Shown here one piece after another: positions 28,204 through 36,243 of a DNA stretch of 64,000 bases. Position 1 is the first letter of the stretch, and every line of letters starts with the position of its first letter. The DNA is taken from positions 62,001-126,000 of the forward strand of contig JBAXTE010000004.1 of NCBI GenBank assembly GCA_037130365.1. The letters are read 5' to 3'. The position numbers and the translations under genes are program-made. A model generated the notes under the pieces. The model was not told the DNA's origin. It saw only the letters and a list, made by a program, of their open reading frames with translations, and searched no databases. The DNA is from JBAXTE01 sp037130365 (lineage in GTDB: Bacteria; Bacteroidota; Bacteroidia; Bacteroidales; WCHB1-69).

Positions 28204-30006
28204 ATGAAAAATAAAATGGCAGAAAAAGTAAATTTAACGATAGATGGTGTTGACGTTAGCGTAGAAAAAGGAAGTACAATCCTTAGTGCTGCTCACGAAG
28301 CAAACATCAAAATCCCTGTACTGTGTCATCACTCAGATATTAATGTTGCCGGTAATTGCCGTGTATGTGTGGTTGAACAAGTTGGAGCCCGCGTTCTTCC
28401 TGTTGCTTGTGCAACTCCAGCTGTTGATGGTATGGAAGTACTTACAAACTCTCATAAAGTAAGAACTGCTCGTAAACATATTATTGAGTTACTATTATCG
28501 GAACATAATGCCGATTGTACAAAATGTTACAAAAACGGAAAATGTGAACTACAAACATTAGCCGCAGAATACAAAATTAGTAATGACTCATTTATTGATT
28601 TAGTTCCGTTGAAAAACTATACTATTGATATGTATTCACCATCTATTATTAAAGATGATAGTAAGTGTGTACGTTGTCAACGTTGTGTTCGCGTTTGCGA
28701 AGAACTACAATCGGTTAGTGCTATCAGTTGTGCTCACAAGGGTGAAGATATGAAAGTATCTACATTTTTCGAACATTCATTGTTTGATGTAGTTTGTACC
28801 AATTGTGGTCAATGTATTATCCGTTGCCCTACCGGCGCTTTAGTTGAAAAAAATTATATAGAAGAAGTTTGGGAAGCACTTGCTGATCCAAATAAACATG
28901 TAGTAGTTCAAACAGCTCCTGCAACTCGTATAGCTTTAGGTGAAGATTTAGGTAATGAACCTGGTGCTCGTGTTACTGGCAAAATGGTTGCAGCTCTTAA
29001 ACGTTTAGGTTTTGATGCTGTTCTTGATACCGATTTTAGTGCAGACCTTACCATTATGGAAGAAGGATTTGAGTTATTAGGAAGACTTAAAAAAGCATTA
29101 AAAGATAAAGATCATACTGTTGCTTTACCACTTACAACTTCATGCTCTCCTGGTTGGATTAAATTTGTAGAACATATTTTCCCCGATATGCTAGATAATG
29201 TTTCTACTTGCAAATCTCCACAACAAATGTTTGGTGCTTTGGCAAAAACATATTATCCACAAAAACGAGGAATAGATCCTGCAAATATTGTTTCAGTATC
29301 AATTATGCCTTGTACTGCTAAGAAGTTTGAAGCTGATCGCCCAGAAATGAGAAGCAGTGGTTATAAAGATGTTGATTATGTACTTACTACTAGAGAACTT
29401 GCAATTATGATTAAGCAAGCTGGTATCGAGTTTTCAACTCTTCAAGAAGAAAATTATGATAGTATGATGGGAGCATCTACTGGTGCTGCTGTTATCTTTG
29501 GTGCAACAGGTGGAGTTATGGAAGCTGCTCTTCGTACCGCTTGGGAAGTTGTTACAGGTAAGGAAATTCCTTTCGAAAACCTAAATGTAACTCCTGTTCG
29601 TGGTTTTGAAGGTATCAAAGAAGCATCTGTAGTAATTTCTGGCACTATCCCTGAATGGAGTTTCTTAGAAGGTGTTGAGTTACGTTGTGCTGTTGCTCAT
29701 GGATTAGTAAATGCTAAAAAATTGATGCAAAGCGTGAAAGATGGTAAATCAGTATATCATTTTATCGAAATCATGGCTTGCCCAGGTGGATGCTTAGGTG
29801 GTGGTGGTCAACCAATGCCAACAAATGCTACTATTCGACAAAAACGTGCCGATGCAATTTATGCTGAAGATAGTGATATGCCAATTCGTAAATCACACGA
29901 AAATCCAGAAGTAGCTGCAATTTATAAAGAATTCCTTGGCAAACCCAATGGACACAAATCGCATGAACTTCTACACACACATTACAGATCAAGAGAACGT
30001 TATTAA
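28204..30006 (+). CDS. hydA: [FeFe]-hydrogenase catalytic subunit HydA
   Basis: The 600-residue subunit reduces protons or oxidises H2 at the H-cluster. Order of domains: plant-type [2Fe-2S] (about 5-85, with AGNCRVCVVE), His-Cys [4Fe-4S] (HNADCTKCYKNGKC), two [4Fe-4S] motifs (CVRCQRCVRVC and CTNCGQCIIRC), then the H-cluster domain with TSCSPGW (312-318), MPCTAKKFE (368-376) and MACPGGCLGGGGQP (524-537), then the small-subunit-like tail ending RSRERY. The second Cys of the textbook TSCCPxW is Ser. I recall TSCSPGW from NAD(P)-linked multimeric enzymes, but this needs an alignment. The C-terminal [2Fe-2S] extension of Thermotoga HydA is absent. Met5 is an alternative start. Confidence 0.95.
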   Translation: MKNKMAEKVNLTIDGVDVSVEKGSTILSAAHEANIKIPVLCHHSDINVAGNCRVCVVEQVGARVLPVACATPAVDGMEVLTNSHKVRTARKHIIELLLSEHNADCTKCYKNGKCELQTLAAEYKISNDSFIDLVPLKNYTIDMYSPSIIKDDSKCVRCQRCVRVCEELQSVSAISCAHKGEDMKVSTFFEHSLFDVVCTNCGQCIIRCPTGALVEKNYIEEVWEALADPNKHVVVQTAPATRIALGEDLGNEPGARVTGKMVAALKRLGFDAVLDTDFSADLTIMEEGFELLGRLKKALKDKDHTVALPLTTSCSPGWIKFVEHIFPDMLDNVSTCKSPQQMFGALAKTYYPQKRGIDPANIVSVSIMPCTAKKFEADRPEMRSSGYKDVDYVLTTRELAIMIKQAGIEFSTLQEENYDSMMGASTGAAVIFGATGGVMEAALRTAWEVVTGKEIPFENLNVTPVRGFEGIKEASVVISGTIPEWSFLEGVELRCAVAHGLVNAKKLMQSVKDGKSVYHFIEIMACPGGCLGGGGQPMPTNATIRQKRADAIYAEDSDMPIRKSHENPEVAAIYKEFLGKPNGHKSHELLHTHYRSRERY

Positions 30007-30072
30007 TAATGTTTTGAATAGATTATCTAAATATTCAGTGTAATATCCAAGAATAATCATATTTATTTTAAG

Positions 30073-30107
30073 AAAAGGATAGCAAAATTTTGTTATCCTT
30101 TTTTTTT
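30073..30107 (+). terminator. Terminator after hydA
   Basis: A near-perfect palindrome, AAAAGGATA then CAAAATTTTG then TATCCTTTT with one G-T pair, followed by a long T run. It separates the catalytic hydrogenase operon from the downstream sensor genes. Confidence 0.88.
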
Positions 30108-30145
30108 GTATTAAATTTATGGCAATTATCGTAAACAATATCGCT

Positions 30146-30397
30146 ATGAACCAAAAACACGAAATTATTATTTGCTTAGGAAGTTCCTGCTTTGCCCGAG
30201 GCAATCGAGATTCTTTGAAATTTATAGAAAAATACATTAAAGAAAATAAGCTTGCTGATAGGGTAGATTTCAAAGGAAAGCTGTGCTCTGGTAATTGTGG
30301 TAAAGGCCCAATTTTGTTTATAGATAAAACAATGCATGAAGATATTAAGGTAGATCAACTACAATTATTATTAGATGCCCTTTTTTTCGAAAAATAG
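30146..30397 (+). CDS. Small thioredoxin-fold [2Fe-2S] ferredoxin (NuoE C-terminal-domain-like)
   Basis: About 83 residues with CLGSSCFARGN and LCSGNCGKGP, the C-x4-C ... C-x3-C ligand set of thioredoxin-like ferredoxins. The frame can start at 30119, but the family normally begins only a few residues before the first Cys, so the ATG at 30146 is preferred. It is 6 bases before the sensor hydrogenase gene and probably exchanges electrons with it. It also resembles the [2Fe-2S] domain missing from the short NuoF-like subunit, so it could act in that complex instead. Confidence 0.8.
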   Translation: MNQKHEIIICLGSSCFARGNRDSLKFIEKYIKENKLADRVDFKGKLCSGNCGKGPILFIDKTMHEDIKVDQLQLLLDALFFEK

Positions 30398-30403
30398 ATA
30401 ATT

Positions 30404-32257
30404 ATGAATCTAATTCACATTAGCCAAATCGAATGCAAACTTTGTTATTCGTGTATTCGTGTTTGCCCCTCTAAAGCCATTAAAGTCCAAGATGGTTATG
30501 CTGAAATTATTCAGAATAGATGTATTGGATGCGGAAGTTGTTTTTCTGTTTGTTCTCAAAATGCGGTAAAATATTTGGATGCAAAAGAGGAAGTAAAGCA
30601 TCTATTAGATTCTCCAGTTAAAGTTGCAGCCATTGTCGCTCCGAGTATTTCTGGAGAATTTAGCGATATCACTGATTATAGAAGTTTTGTAAACATGATT
30701 AAAAGTTTAGGTTTTGATTATGTAAATGAGGTGAGTTTTGGCGTAGATTTAATGGCTTTCCAATACGAAAAACTCTTTAAAGATTTTAACGGAAAATACT
30801 TCATCACTGCAAACTGTCCTCCTGTAGTAAGTTATATCGAAAAATATTATCCAGAACTAGTTGACAATATTGCACCAATCATCCCACACATGGTTACAAC
30901 AGCTAAAGTGTTACATGAAATTCATGGGAATGACTTAAGGGTTGTATATATTAGTCCATGCATTGCTGCGAAAAATGAAGTAAAACGATTTCCAGATCCT
31001 GATACACGTATTGATGCCGTCCTCACATATATAGAACTACGCGAATTGTTTAAAGAATTTGGAATTACAGAAACTTCTGTTGCGTTTTCTGATTTCGATC
31101 AACCATTAGGACGAAAAGGATCTCTTTTTCCAATAAGTAGGGGAATGCTACAAGCTGTAGATATCAATGAGGATATTCTTACAGGTAGAATTATTTGCAC
31201 CGAAGGTAGAGAAAATTTTTTGCAGGTAATCAAAGAATTTAAACAAAATATTCAGATTAAGCAACATATCGATTTGTTTTATTGCGATGGCTGTATTATG
31301 GGGCCAGGGACTTCAAAAAAAGGAGAAAAATTTCTTCGAAGAACTATGGTTATTAACTACGTTGAAAAACGATTGAGGTCATTTGATAAACCACAGTGGG
31401 AAAAAGATATCAAAAAGTTTAGTTTGCTTAATTTTAAAAGAACTTATTCCAAAACTGATGATCAACGAATGCCCAGCCCTTCAAAAGCTGAACTTAAAGA
31501 TGTTTTGAGAGAACTTGGTCGCGATAAGGCTCACGAAATTCTTAGTTGTGGTGCTTGCGGACATGATAATTGTTCAAAATTCGCAGTTGCAATATGTAAA
31601 GGACTCGCTACTCTCGAAATGTGTCCAACATATTCGTATAAAAAGATGAACGATTATATTGATGAGATGGCTACTATTAATAATATTCTCTCCGAAACAA
31701 AAGAAGCACTTACAAAATCAGAACAAAAAGCACGTGAAGAAGAACAATTTGCAAAGGAATTATCCCAAACAGTTACCTCTATGCTTCAGAAAATTCCTTT
31801 GGCAATTGTGATAGTAAATAAGGATTTAAAGATTATGCAATCTAACGACTCTTTTGTGAAATTAATGGGCTCTGAGGCTCAGGATATTAACAGAGTTGTG
31901 CCAGGATTAATTAATGCGGATTTACGAACTTTAGTCCCATTTCATAAACTATTTGCCTCCTTAATTTTTACTGGCGAAGAGAGTCTAAGCCGTGATGAAG
32001 AATATAATAATAAAGTATTTAACCTCTCTGTTTTTACTATTAAGAAACATCAAATTGTCGGCGGAATTATTCGTGATATGGAAAATCCAGAAGTCCGTAA
32101 AGATGAAGTTGTTGAAAGAGCCCGAGAAGTTATTAGAGATAATCTCGAAACTGTGCAACGAATTGCATATTTGCTGGGAGAAAGTTCATCGAAAACCGAA
32201 AAGATATTACACTCAATTATTAAATCTTATAACACAGACGAGAACTCTTATAAATGA
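30404..32257 (+). CDS. PAS-containing [FeFe]-hydrogenase homologue, predicted H2/redox sensor (HydS-like, group C)
   Basis: Residues 1-60 hold two [4Fe-4S] motifs (CKLCYSCIRVCP, CIGCGSCFSVC). About 75-330 is the H-cluster domain with a divergent first motif ANCPP (C138, with Asn where catalytic enzymes have the proton-relay Cys), SPCIAAKNE (C186) and a shortened FYCDGCIMGPG (C294, C297). An additional Fe-S module CGACGHDNCSKFA...CP follows (about 380-410), then a coiled linker and a PAS domain (about 455-560). Group C [FeFe]-hydrogenases with PAS domains are known, slow enzymes proposed to sense H2. The next gene, a phosphatase, overlaps by 4 bases, which suggests a direct signalling pair. 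Confidence 0.88.
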   Translation: MNLIHISQIECKLCYSCIRVCPSKAIKVQDGYAEIIQNRCIGCGSCFSVCSQNAVKYLDAKEEVKHLLDSPVKVAAIVAPSISGEFSDITDYRSFVNMIKSLGFDYVNEVSFGVDLMAFQYEKLFKDFNGKYFITANCPPVVSYIEKYYPELVDNIAPIIPHMVTTAKVLHEIHGNDLRVVYISPCIAAKNEVKRFPDPDTRIDAVLTYIELRELFKEFGITETSVAFSDFDQPLGRKGSLFPISRGMLQAVDINEDILTGRIICTEGRENFLQVIKEFKQNIQIKQHIDLFYCDGCIMGPGTSKKGEKFLRRTMVINYVEKRLRSFDKPQWEKDIKKFSLLNFKRTYSKTDDQRMPSPSKAELKDVLRELGRDKAHEILSCGACGHDNCSKFAVAICKGLATLEMCPTYSYKKMNDYIDEMATINNILSETKEALTKSEQKAREEEQFAKELSQTVTSMLQKIPLAIVIVNKDLKIMQSNDSFVKLMGSEAQDINRVVPGLINADLRTLVPFHKLFASLIFTGEESLSRDEEYNNKVFNLSVFTIKKHQIVGGIIRDMENPEVRKDEVVERAREVIRDNLETVQRIAYLLGESSSKTEKILHSIIKSYNTDENSYK

Positions 32258-33441
32258 TTAACGACAAGTTTTATATTGAAGTTGACCTTGAGCAAAACAT
32301 TTGTAATGGCGAGATGATTTGTGGAGATGTTTTTCTATCCGAAAGGGTAAAAAAGGAGCGTCGTATTATTGCTGTTTTAAGTGATGGAATGGGAAGTGGT
32401 ATCAAAGCAAATGTTTTAGCTACTTTAACAGCGTCCATGGCCTTGAATTTTACTAAAGATCATCGAAGTATTCGTCATACAGCAGAAATTATAATGGACA
32501 CTCTTCCAGTATGTTCTAAACGGAAAGTGAGTTATTCTACCTTTACAATTATCGATATCGAATTTGATGGAGCTACGCAGATTATTGAATATGATAATCC
32601 AAATTGTATTATTATGCGAGGGAAAAAGCCATTTGACCCAATTTGGAGAGATGTTATTCTGGAGAGCCAAACGCATAAAGGAAAAACATTAAGAGCGTGT
32701 CAGTTTCAAGCTCAAAAAGAAGATCGAATTTTTTTCTGGTCTGATGGTATCACTCAGTCTGGAATGGGAACTAAACAATATCCATTTGGATGGGGGCAAG
32801 AAAATGTGGAATATTTTGTTCATAGCTCAATCGAACGTGATCCATATATTTCGGCTCGCGAAATGGCTAAGAAAATAGCAGCAATTGCGATGAGAAACGA
32901 CAATGGAAAGCCTCAAGATGATACTTCGTGCGGGGTAGTTTATTATCGACAACCTCGAAAATTATTGGTAATTACTGGCCCTCCATATAGCAAAGATAGA
33001 GATACTCAACTAGCGGTTAAAGTTCAAGAGTTTGAAGGGAAAAAAGTGATTTGTGGCGGTACAACAGCAGAAATTATTGCTGAAAACTTAGGATACTTAT
33101 ATCGTCCAGGTATTGAAATTACCGATTATGATCTTCCTCCAATTTCTTATATGGAAGGAATTAATCTTGTTACTGAGGGTATTTTAACCCTAGGAAAAGT
33201 TTTTCAAATCCTCGAAAATTATAAACCAGAATCAATACTTACAAACGGCCCAGCGGATGAACTAGTTAAATTATTGCTCAAAAGCGATAAAATTCATTTT
33301 ATTACAGGTACTAGTATTAATATCGCTCATCAGGATCCAAATTTGCCCCAAGAACTAGAAATTCGACGAAATGTGGTGAAACGAATTGTGAGCATTCTTG
33401 AATCTAAATTTAGAAAAGATGTTTCTATTGAGTTTATGTAA
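32254..33441 (+). CDS. SpoIIE/PP2C-type serine phosphatase with extra C-terminal domain
   Basis: The N-terminal part (about 1-225) is a PP2C/SpoIIE-type phosphatase with the metal-site motifs GEMICGDVF, VLSDGMGSG, FFWSDGITQSG and DDTSCGVVYY. A further 165 residues from KLLVITGPPYSKD (about 232) to the end form a separate alpha/beta-looking domain with GGTTAEIIAENLG that I cannot name. Phosphatases of this class usually dephosphorylate anti-anti-sigma (STAS) proteins or other regulators, but no such partner is in the window. The 4-base overlap with the H2-sensor gene points to one signalling pathway. Targets are unknown. Confidence 0.87.
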   Translation: MINDKFYIEVDLEQNICNGEMICGDVFLSERVKKERRIIAVLSDGMGSGIKANVLATLTASMALNFTKDHRSIRHTAEIIMDTLPVCSKRKVSYSTFTIIDIEFDGATQIIEYDNPNCIIMRGKKPFDPIWRDVILESQTHKGKTLRACQFQAQKEDRIFFWSDGITQSGMGTKQYPFGWGQENVEYFVHSSIERDPYISAREMAKKIAAIAMRNDNGKPQDDTSCGVVYYRQPRKLLVITGPPYSKDRDTQLAVKVQEFEGKKVICGGTTAEIIAENLGYLYRPGIEITDYDLPPISYMEGINLVTEGILTLGKVFQILENYKPESILTNGPADELVKLLLKSDKIHFITGTSINIAHQDPNLPQELEIRRNVVKRIVSILESKFRKDVSIEFM

Positions 33442-33495
33442 TCTCCTTTTTTATAAGGATTGAAAAGTTATTTAATAAACTAAATTCATATAAAA

Positions 33496-34005
33496 ATGTT
33501 CTCAGCCGATTTTTTTATTCAAAAGTTAGGAATGGAAAGCCATGTAGAAGGTGGCTATTATAAAGAAATTTATCGAAATTCTACACCTGTATCAGATGAT
33601 AATTATTCCTGCAAATTTGAAGGTCAAAGAGCCCTTTCAACTACAATTTATTTTTTGCTTAAATCCGGACAAGTTTCTAAATTCCATAAATTGAAATTTG
33701 ATGAGATTTGGTTTTATCATTACGGGTCTGCCATGAATATTCATATTATTGATGAAAATGGGGAGCATAAAACCAAAAAATTGGGATTAGATATTGAAAA
33801 TGGAGAATTACCACAAATTTTAGTTTCAGCAAATCAGATATTTGGCGCTGAACCAACAGATTTAAACTCCTTTTCACTTGTTAGTTGTATGGTATCCCCA
33901 GGATTTGACTTTAGAGATTTTGTTTTGTTTGAAGAAAACGAACTAATCTCTATGTATCCTAATCATGCAGAAATCATAAAAAAACTCAACGGTAATATTG
34001 AATAA
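33496..34005 (+). CDS. DUF985 family cupin
   Basis: A 169-residue single-domain cupin. The N-terminus LGMESHVEGGYYKEIYRN and the following STTIYFLLKSGQVSKFHKL, DEIWFYHYG, GAEP and MVSPGFDFRDFVLF match the DUF985 cupin family, with the His/Glu pattern of a metal site. Some relatives act on sugar nucleotides or small carbonyl compounds, but no substrate can be inferred here. It stands alone 54 bases after the phosphatase gene and might be read from the same transcript. There is no strong terminator between them. Confidence 0.8.
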   Translation: MFSADFFIQKLGMESHVEGGYYKEIYRNSTPVSDDNYSCKFEGQRALSTTIYFLLKSGQVSKFHKLKFDEIWFYHYGSAMNIHIIDENGEHKTKKLGLDIENGELPQILVSANQIFGAEPTDLNSFSLVSCMVSPGFDFRDFVLFEENELISMYPNHAEIIKKLNGNIE

Positions 34006-34132
34006 TAGACATTCCTTATCTTTTCAACTTATTCCTTAAAATTTTGCTTAAAATTCATCTTGTAGGTTATTTCCGCAAATGATTTTCTTTCTTACACATT
34101 ACTTAATAATCACCAATTTTAACTTTGGTGTT

Positions 34133-34266
34133 TTATACCATTACTTATTTCAAATTAGTCCAATAGACAATTTGAAATTTAGTATGGTTTAATGGTCGAT
34201 GCGTAATATGTAATATTGAATTATGTTTTTTAATATTGGATTAATATATATTAGCATACGGTATTA
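34133..34266. repeat. Dispersed repeat, copy 2 (short form)
   Basis: The same end blocks as copy 1 at 14.7 kb: ATTTCAAATTAG (34147), CCAATA, AAATTTAGTAT (34175) on the left; TTGGATTAATATATATT and GCATACGGTATTAA on the right. The first and last 33 bases are inverted repeats of about two-thirds identity (TTATACC...TTAGTCCAATA against TATTGGATTAA...GGTATTA). It sits in a 385-base gap between the cupin gene and pta that holds nothing else except the pta promoter box. It looks like a small non-coding mobile or structural element. Confidence 0.6.
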
Positions 34267-34356
34267 AATGCCGTAAATTAAGTTGATTGATGAAAAAAAT
34301 ACATGTAGAATTGCATAATTTGAATGTTTTTTTATTATAAATAGTGAATAATATTG

Positions 34357-34364
34357 TAAGTTTG
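34357..34364 (+). promoter_or_regulatory. -7 promoter box (TAAGTTTG) for pta
   Basis: TAAGTTTG matches TAnnTTTG and ends 26 bases before the pta ATG. Its last base is the first base of an upstream in-frame GTG, which argues that this GTG is not the real start. Confidence 0.5.
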
Positions 34365-34390
34365 TGTCAAAAATCACAATACTTAAATTA

Positions 34391-35392
34391 ATGGAATTAA
34401 TAGAACAAATTAAAGAAACAGCTCAAAAAAGCAATAAGTGTATTGTACTGCCAGAAGGCACTGAAGAGCGAACATTAAAAGCAACAAATACCATTATTGG
34501 TGAATCAATTGCTAGAATCATTCTACTTGGAAATGAAAGCGAAATTCTTGAAAAAGCGTCTACTTTAGGGCTAGAGAATGTGAAAAAAGCTCGCATTATT
34601 GATCCAAAAGCTCACGATCAGAAAGATTTCTATATCGAAATGCTTTTTAATCTACGAAAAAGTAAAGGAATGACCATGGAACAAGCTGCTAAGCTAGTTG
34701 AAGATCCTTTATACTTAGGCGTTTTGTTGATAAAAAATAAAGAAGCAGATGGCGAAGTAGCTGGAGCTCTTCATGCAACTGGCGATGTGCTTCGTCCAGC
34801 GTTCCAAATTGTAAAAACACTTCCTGGTGTTAGTGTTGTTTCCGGTGCTTTTATTATGGTGATGAAAGACAAACAATGGGGTGATAATGGTGTAATGGTT
34901 TTTGCAGATTGCGCTGCACATCCAAATCCTACAGACAAAGAACTTGCGGAAATTGCAGTAACTACTGCAAAAACAGCTAGAGCAATTGCTGGAATTGAGC
35001 CAAGAGTTGCAATGCTGAGCTTTTCTACTAAAGGAAGCGCAAAACACGAAATGGTTGATAAAGTAGTAAGTGCAACTCGTATTGCGCAAAGCATGGATCC
35101 AGATTTGAAAATTGATGGTGAATTACAAGCAGATGCTGCAATCGTTCCTTCTATTGGTGCTAGCAAAGCTCCAGGTAGCGAAATTGCTGGTAAAGCAAAT
35201 GTCTTGGTTTTTCCAACATTAGAAACTGGAAATATTGCGTATAAACTTGTTCAACGTTTGGCTGGTGCAGAAGCAATTGGTCCAGTTATGCAAGGAATGG
35301 CTGCTCCAATCAATGACTTATCTAGAGGTTGCTCAGTTGAAGATATTGTAAATGTTGTTGCTATTACCGCTTGCCAAGCTGCTGGTATGTAA
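34391..35392 (+). CDS. pta: Phosphate acetyltransferase
   Basis: Pta interconverts acetyl-CoA and acetyl phosphate, the first step of acetate formation with ATP gain. About 333 residues, the short single-domain form. It shows CIVLPEGTEERTLKA, GVLLIKNKEADGEVAGA, GDVLRPAFQIVKT, FADCAAHPNPT, SFSTKGSAKHE, DGELQADAAI and VLVFPTLETGNIAYKLVQR. The frame extends to a GTG at 34364, but the promoter box overlaps that codon and family members begin MELIEQI, so the ATG at 34391 is used. No acetate kinase gene is adjacent; the terminator and tRNA gene follow. Confidence 0.94.
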   Translation: MELIEQIKETAQKSNKCIVLPEGTEERTLKATNTIIGESIARIILLGNESEILEKASTLGLENVKKARIIDPKAHDQKDFYIEMLFNLRKSKGMTMEQAAKLVEDPLYLGVLLIKNKEADGEVAGALHATGDVLRPAFQIVKTLPGVSVVSGAFIMVMKDKQWGDNGVMVFADCAAHPNPTDKELAEIAVTTAKTARAIAGIEPRVAMLSFSTKGSAKHEMVDKVVSATRIAQSMDPDLKIDGELQADAAIVPSIGASKAPGSEIAGKANVLVFPTLETGNIAYKLVQRLAGAEAIGPVMQGMAAPINDLSRGCSVEDIVNVVAITACQAAGM

Positions 35393-35437
35393 TATTTTAA
35401 GTGCCAAATATTTTAAGAAACTCAAAATGATTTATAT

Positions 35438-35469
35438 AAAAAAAGCTGTCGAAATCGACAGCTTTTTTT
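35438..35469. terminator. Bidirectional terminator between pta and tRNA-Cys
   Basis: AGCTGTCGA and TCGACAGCT form a perfect 9-bp stem flanked by seven A on the left and seven T on the right. It serves pta on the plus strand and the convergent tRNA-Cys unit on the minus strand. Confidence 0.9.
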
Positions 35470-35470
35470 G

Positions 35471-35541
35471 AGGTCCCGAGCGGATTCGAACCGCTGTAGA
35501 CGGTTTTGCAGACCGGTGCCTAACCACTCGGCTACAGGACC
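35471..35541 (-). tRNA. tRNA-Cys (GCA)
   Basis: On the minus strand the cloverleaf reads: acceptor GGTCCTG pairing with CGGGACC (one G-T), D-arm AGCCGAGTGGTTAGGC, anticodon stem CGGT/ACCG around loop CTGCAAA with anticodon GCA, and T-arm with GGTTCGAATCC. The discriminator is U, as expected for tRNA-Cys. CCA is not encoded. The 71-base gene is followed by a strong terminator. Confidence 0.95.
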
Positions 35542-35563
35542 ATTGGAGTGCAAAAATAGTAAT

Positions 35564-35755
35564 TTATTTTTTATACTGCAAATTTTTTTTTGATGCCATT
35601 TCAACAATATTCAGACATACCTTACAAAGGCAACCAGAATAATTCTGATTTAGTGTTTCTTTTGTGGTTGAACTAACCTGAACTTCAGAACACCAACAAT
35701 TAATACTCTCTGAACACTCAAAGAATTTACCGCATTTTGGACACACTTTTTTCAT
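35564..35755 (-). CDS. Cysteine-rich CWC family zinc-ribbon-like protein
   Basis: A 63-residue protein with CPKCGKFFEC, CWCSEVQV and GCLCKVCLNI, nine Cys in all, matching the pattern of the cysteine-rich CWC family (function unknown, probably metal-binding). It is complete in spite of its size. It starts 2 bases after the folB stop codon and is likely co-transcribed with it. The tRNA-Cys gene 22 bases further on has the same orientation, so the three may share one transcript. Confidence 0.75.
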   Translation of the reverse strand: MKKVCPKCGKFFECSESINCWCSEVQVSSTTKETLNQNYSGCLCKVCLNIVEMASKKNLQYKK

Positions 35756-35757
35756 CG

Positions 35758-36117
35758 TTAAATTCTGCTTTTCGACATCCGCACACCTACGCTTTTAATT
35801 TTCCCACCCAACGGAGGATTGAGTTTCGAGAGTTTTACATCAATTTGAGTAATTGGAGGATAGCTTAATAAAATTACATCAATTATCCGCTGTGCAACAG
35901 TTTCTAGTAGTTTTGAAGGCTGTTCCATCTCCTTTTTTATCGTTTGATATACGGTAAGATAATTTACAGTTTCTTGGATATTGTCAGATAATGAAGCTTT
36001 ATGAAAATCTCCCCATAGTATGATGTCAATATTAAACCAGGTTCCAATTACTTGCTCTTCTTTAAAGCAACCATGATAAGAATAAAATTCTAACCCCTCT
36101 AATAAAATTTGATCCAT
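35758..36117 (-). CDS. folB: Dihydroneopterin aldolase
   Basis: FolB makes the 6-hydroxymethyl-dihydropterin precursor of folate. The roughly 119-residue tunnelling-fold protein has LEGLEFYSYHGCFKEEQ, GTWFNIDI, ETVNYLTVYQTIK and the C-terminal KLNPPLGGKIKSVGVRMSK. The frame extends to 36234, but that stretch is not folB-like, and an excellent promoter lies inside it. The ATG at 36117, whose product begins MDQILLEGLEF, is therefore the start, with a leader of about 10 bases. Confidence 0.92.
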   Translation of the reverse strand: MDQILLEGLEFYSYHGCFKEEQVIGTWFNIDIILWGDFHKASLSDNIQETVNYLTVYQTIKKEMEQPSKLLETVAQRIIDVILLSYPPITQIDVKLSKLNPPLGGKIKSVGVRMSKSRI

Positions 36118-36128
36118 CTTTTTTTCAA

Positions 36129-36159
36129 CAAAAGTAGATACTTTTTTCAACTTTACAAA
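36129..36159 (-). promoter_or_regulatory. Promoter for folB (TTTG-N19-TACTTTTG)
   Basis: On the minus strand TTTG (36159-36156) is followed by exactly 19 bases and TACTTTTG (36136-36129). Both elements match the Bacteroidota consensus, and this is the best promoter in the window. It fixes the folB start. Confidence 0.75.
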
Positions 36160-36243
36160 CAAATTGTATTCATAAAGGAAGTTGATAAACTTCCAATAAT
36201 GTTGTATAAAAGATGCCTGAAATGTATGAAGCAATATTAGTCA

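Noticed and set aside
34715..35166. Two minus-strand frames of 124 and 131 codons inside pta
   Set aside because: Both are antisense shadows of a well-conserved coding gene.
35422..35607. Minus-strand frame of 61 codons
   Set aside because: It lies over the tRNA-Cys gene and its terminator.
36118..36234. N-terminal extension of FolB
   Set aside because: It has no similarity to the family and contains the best promoter of the region.
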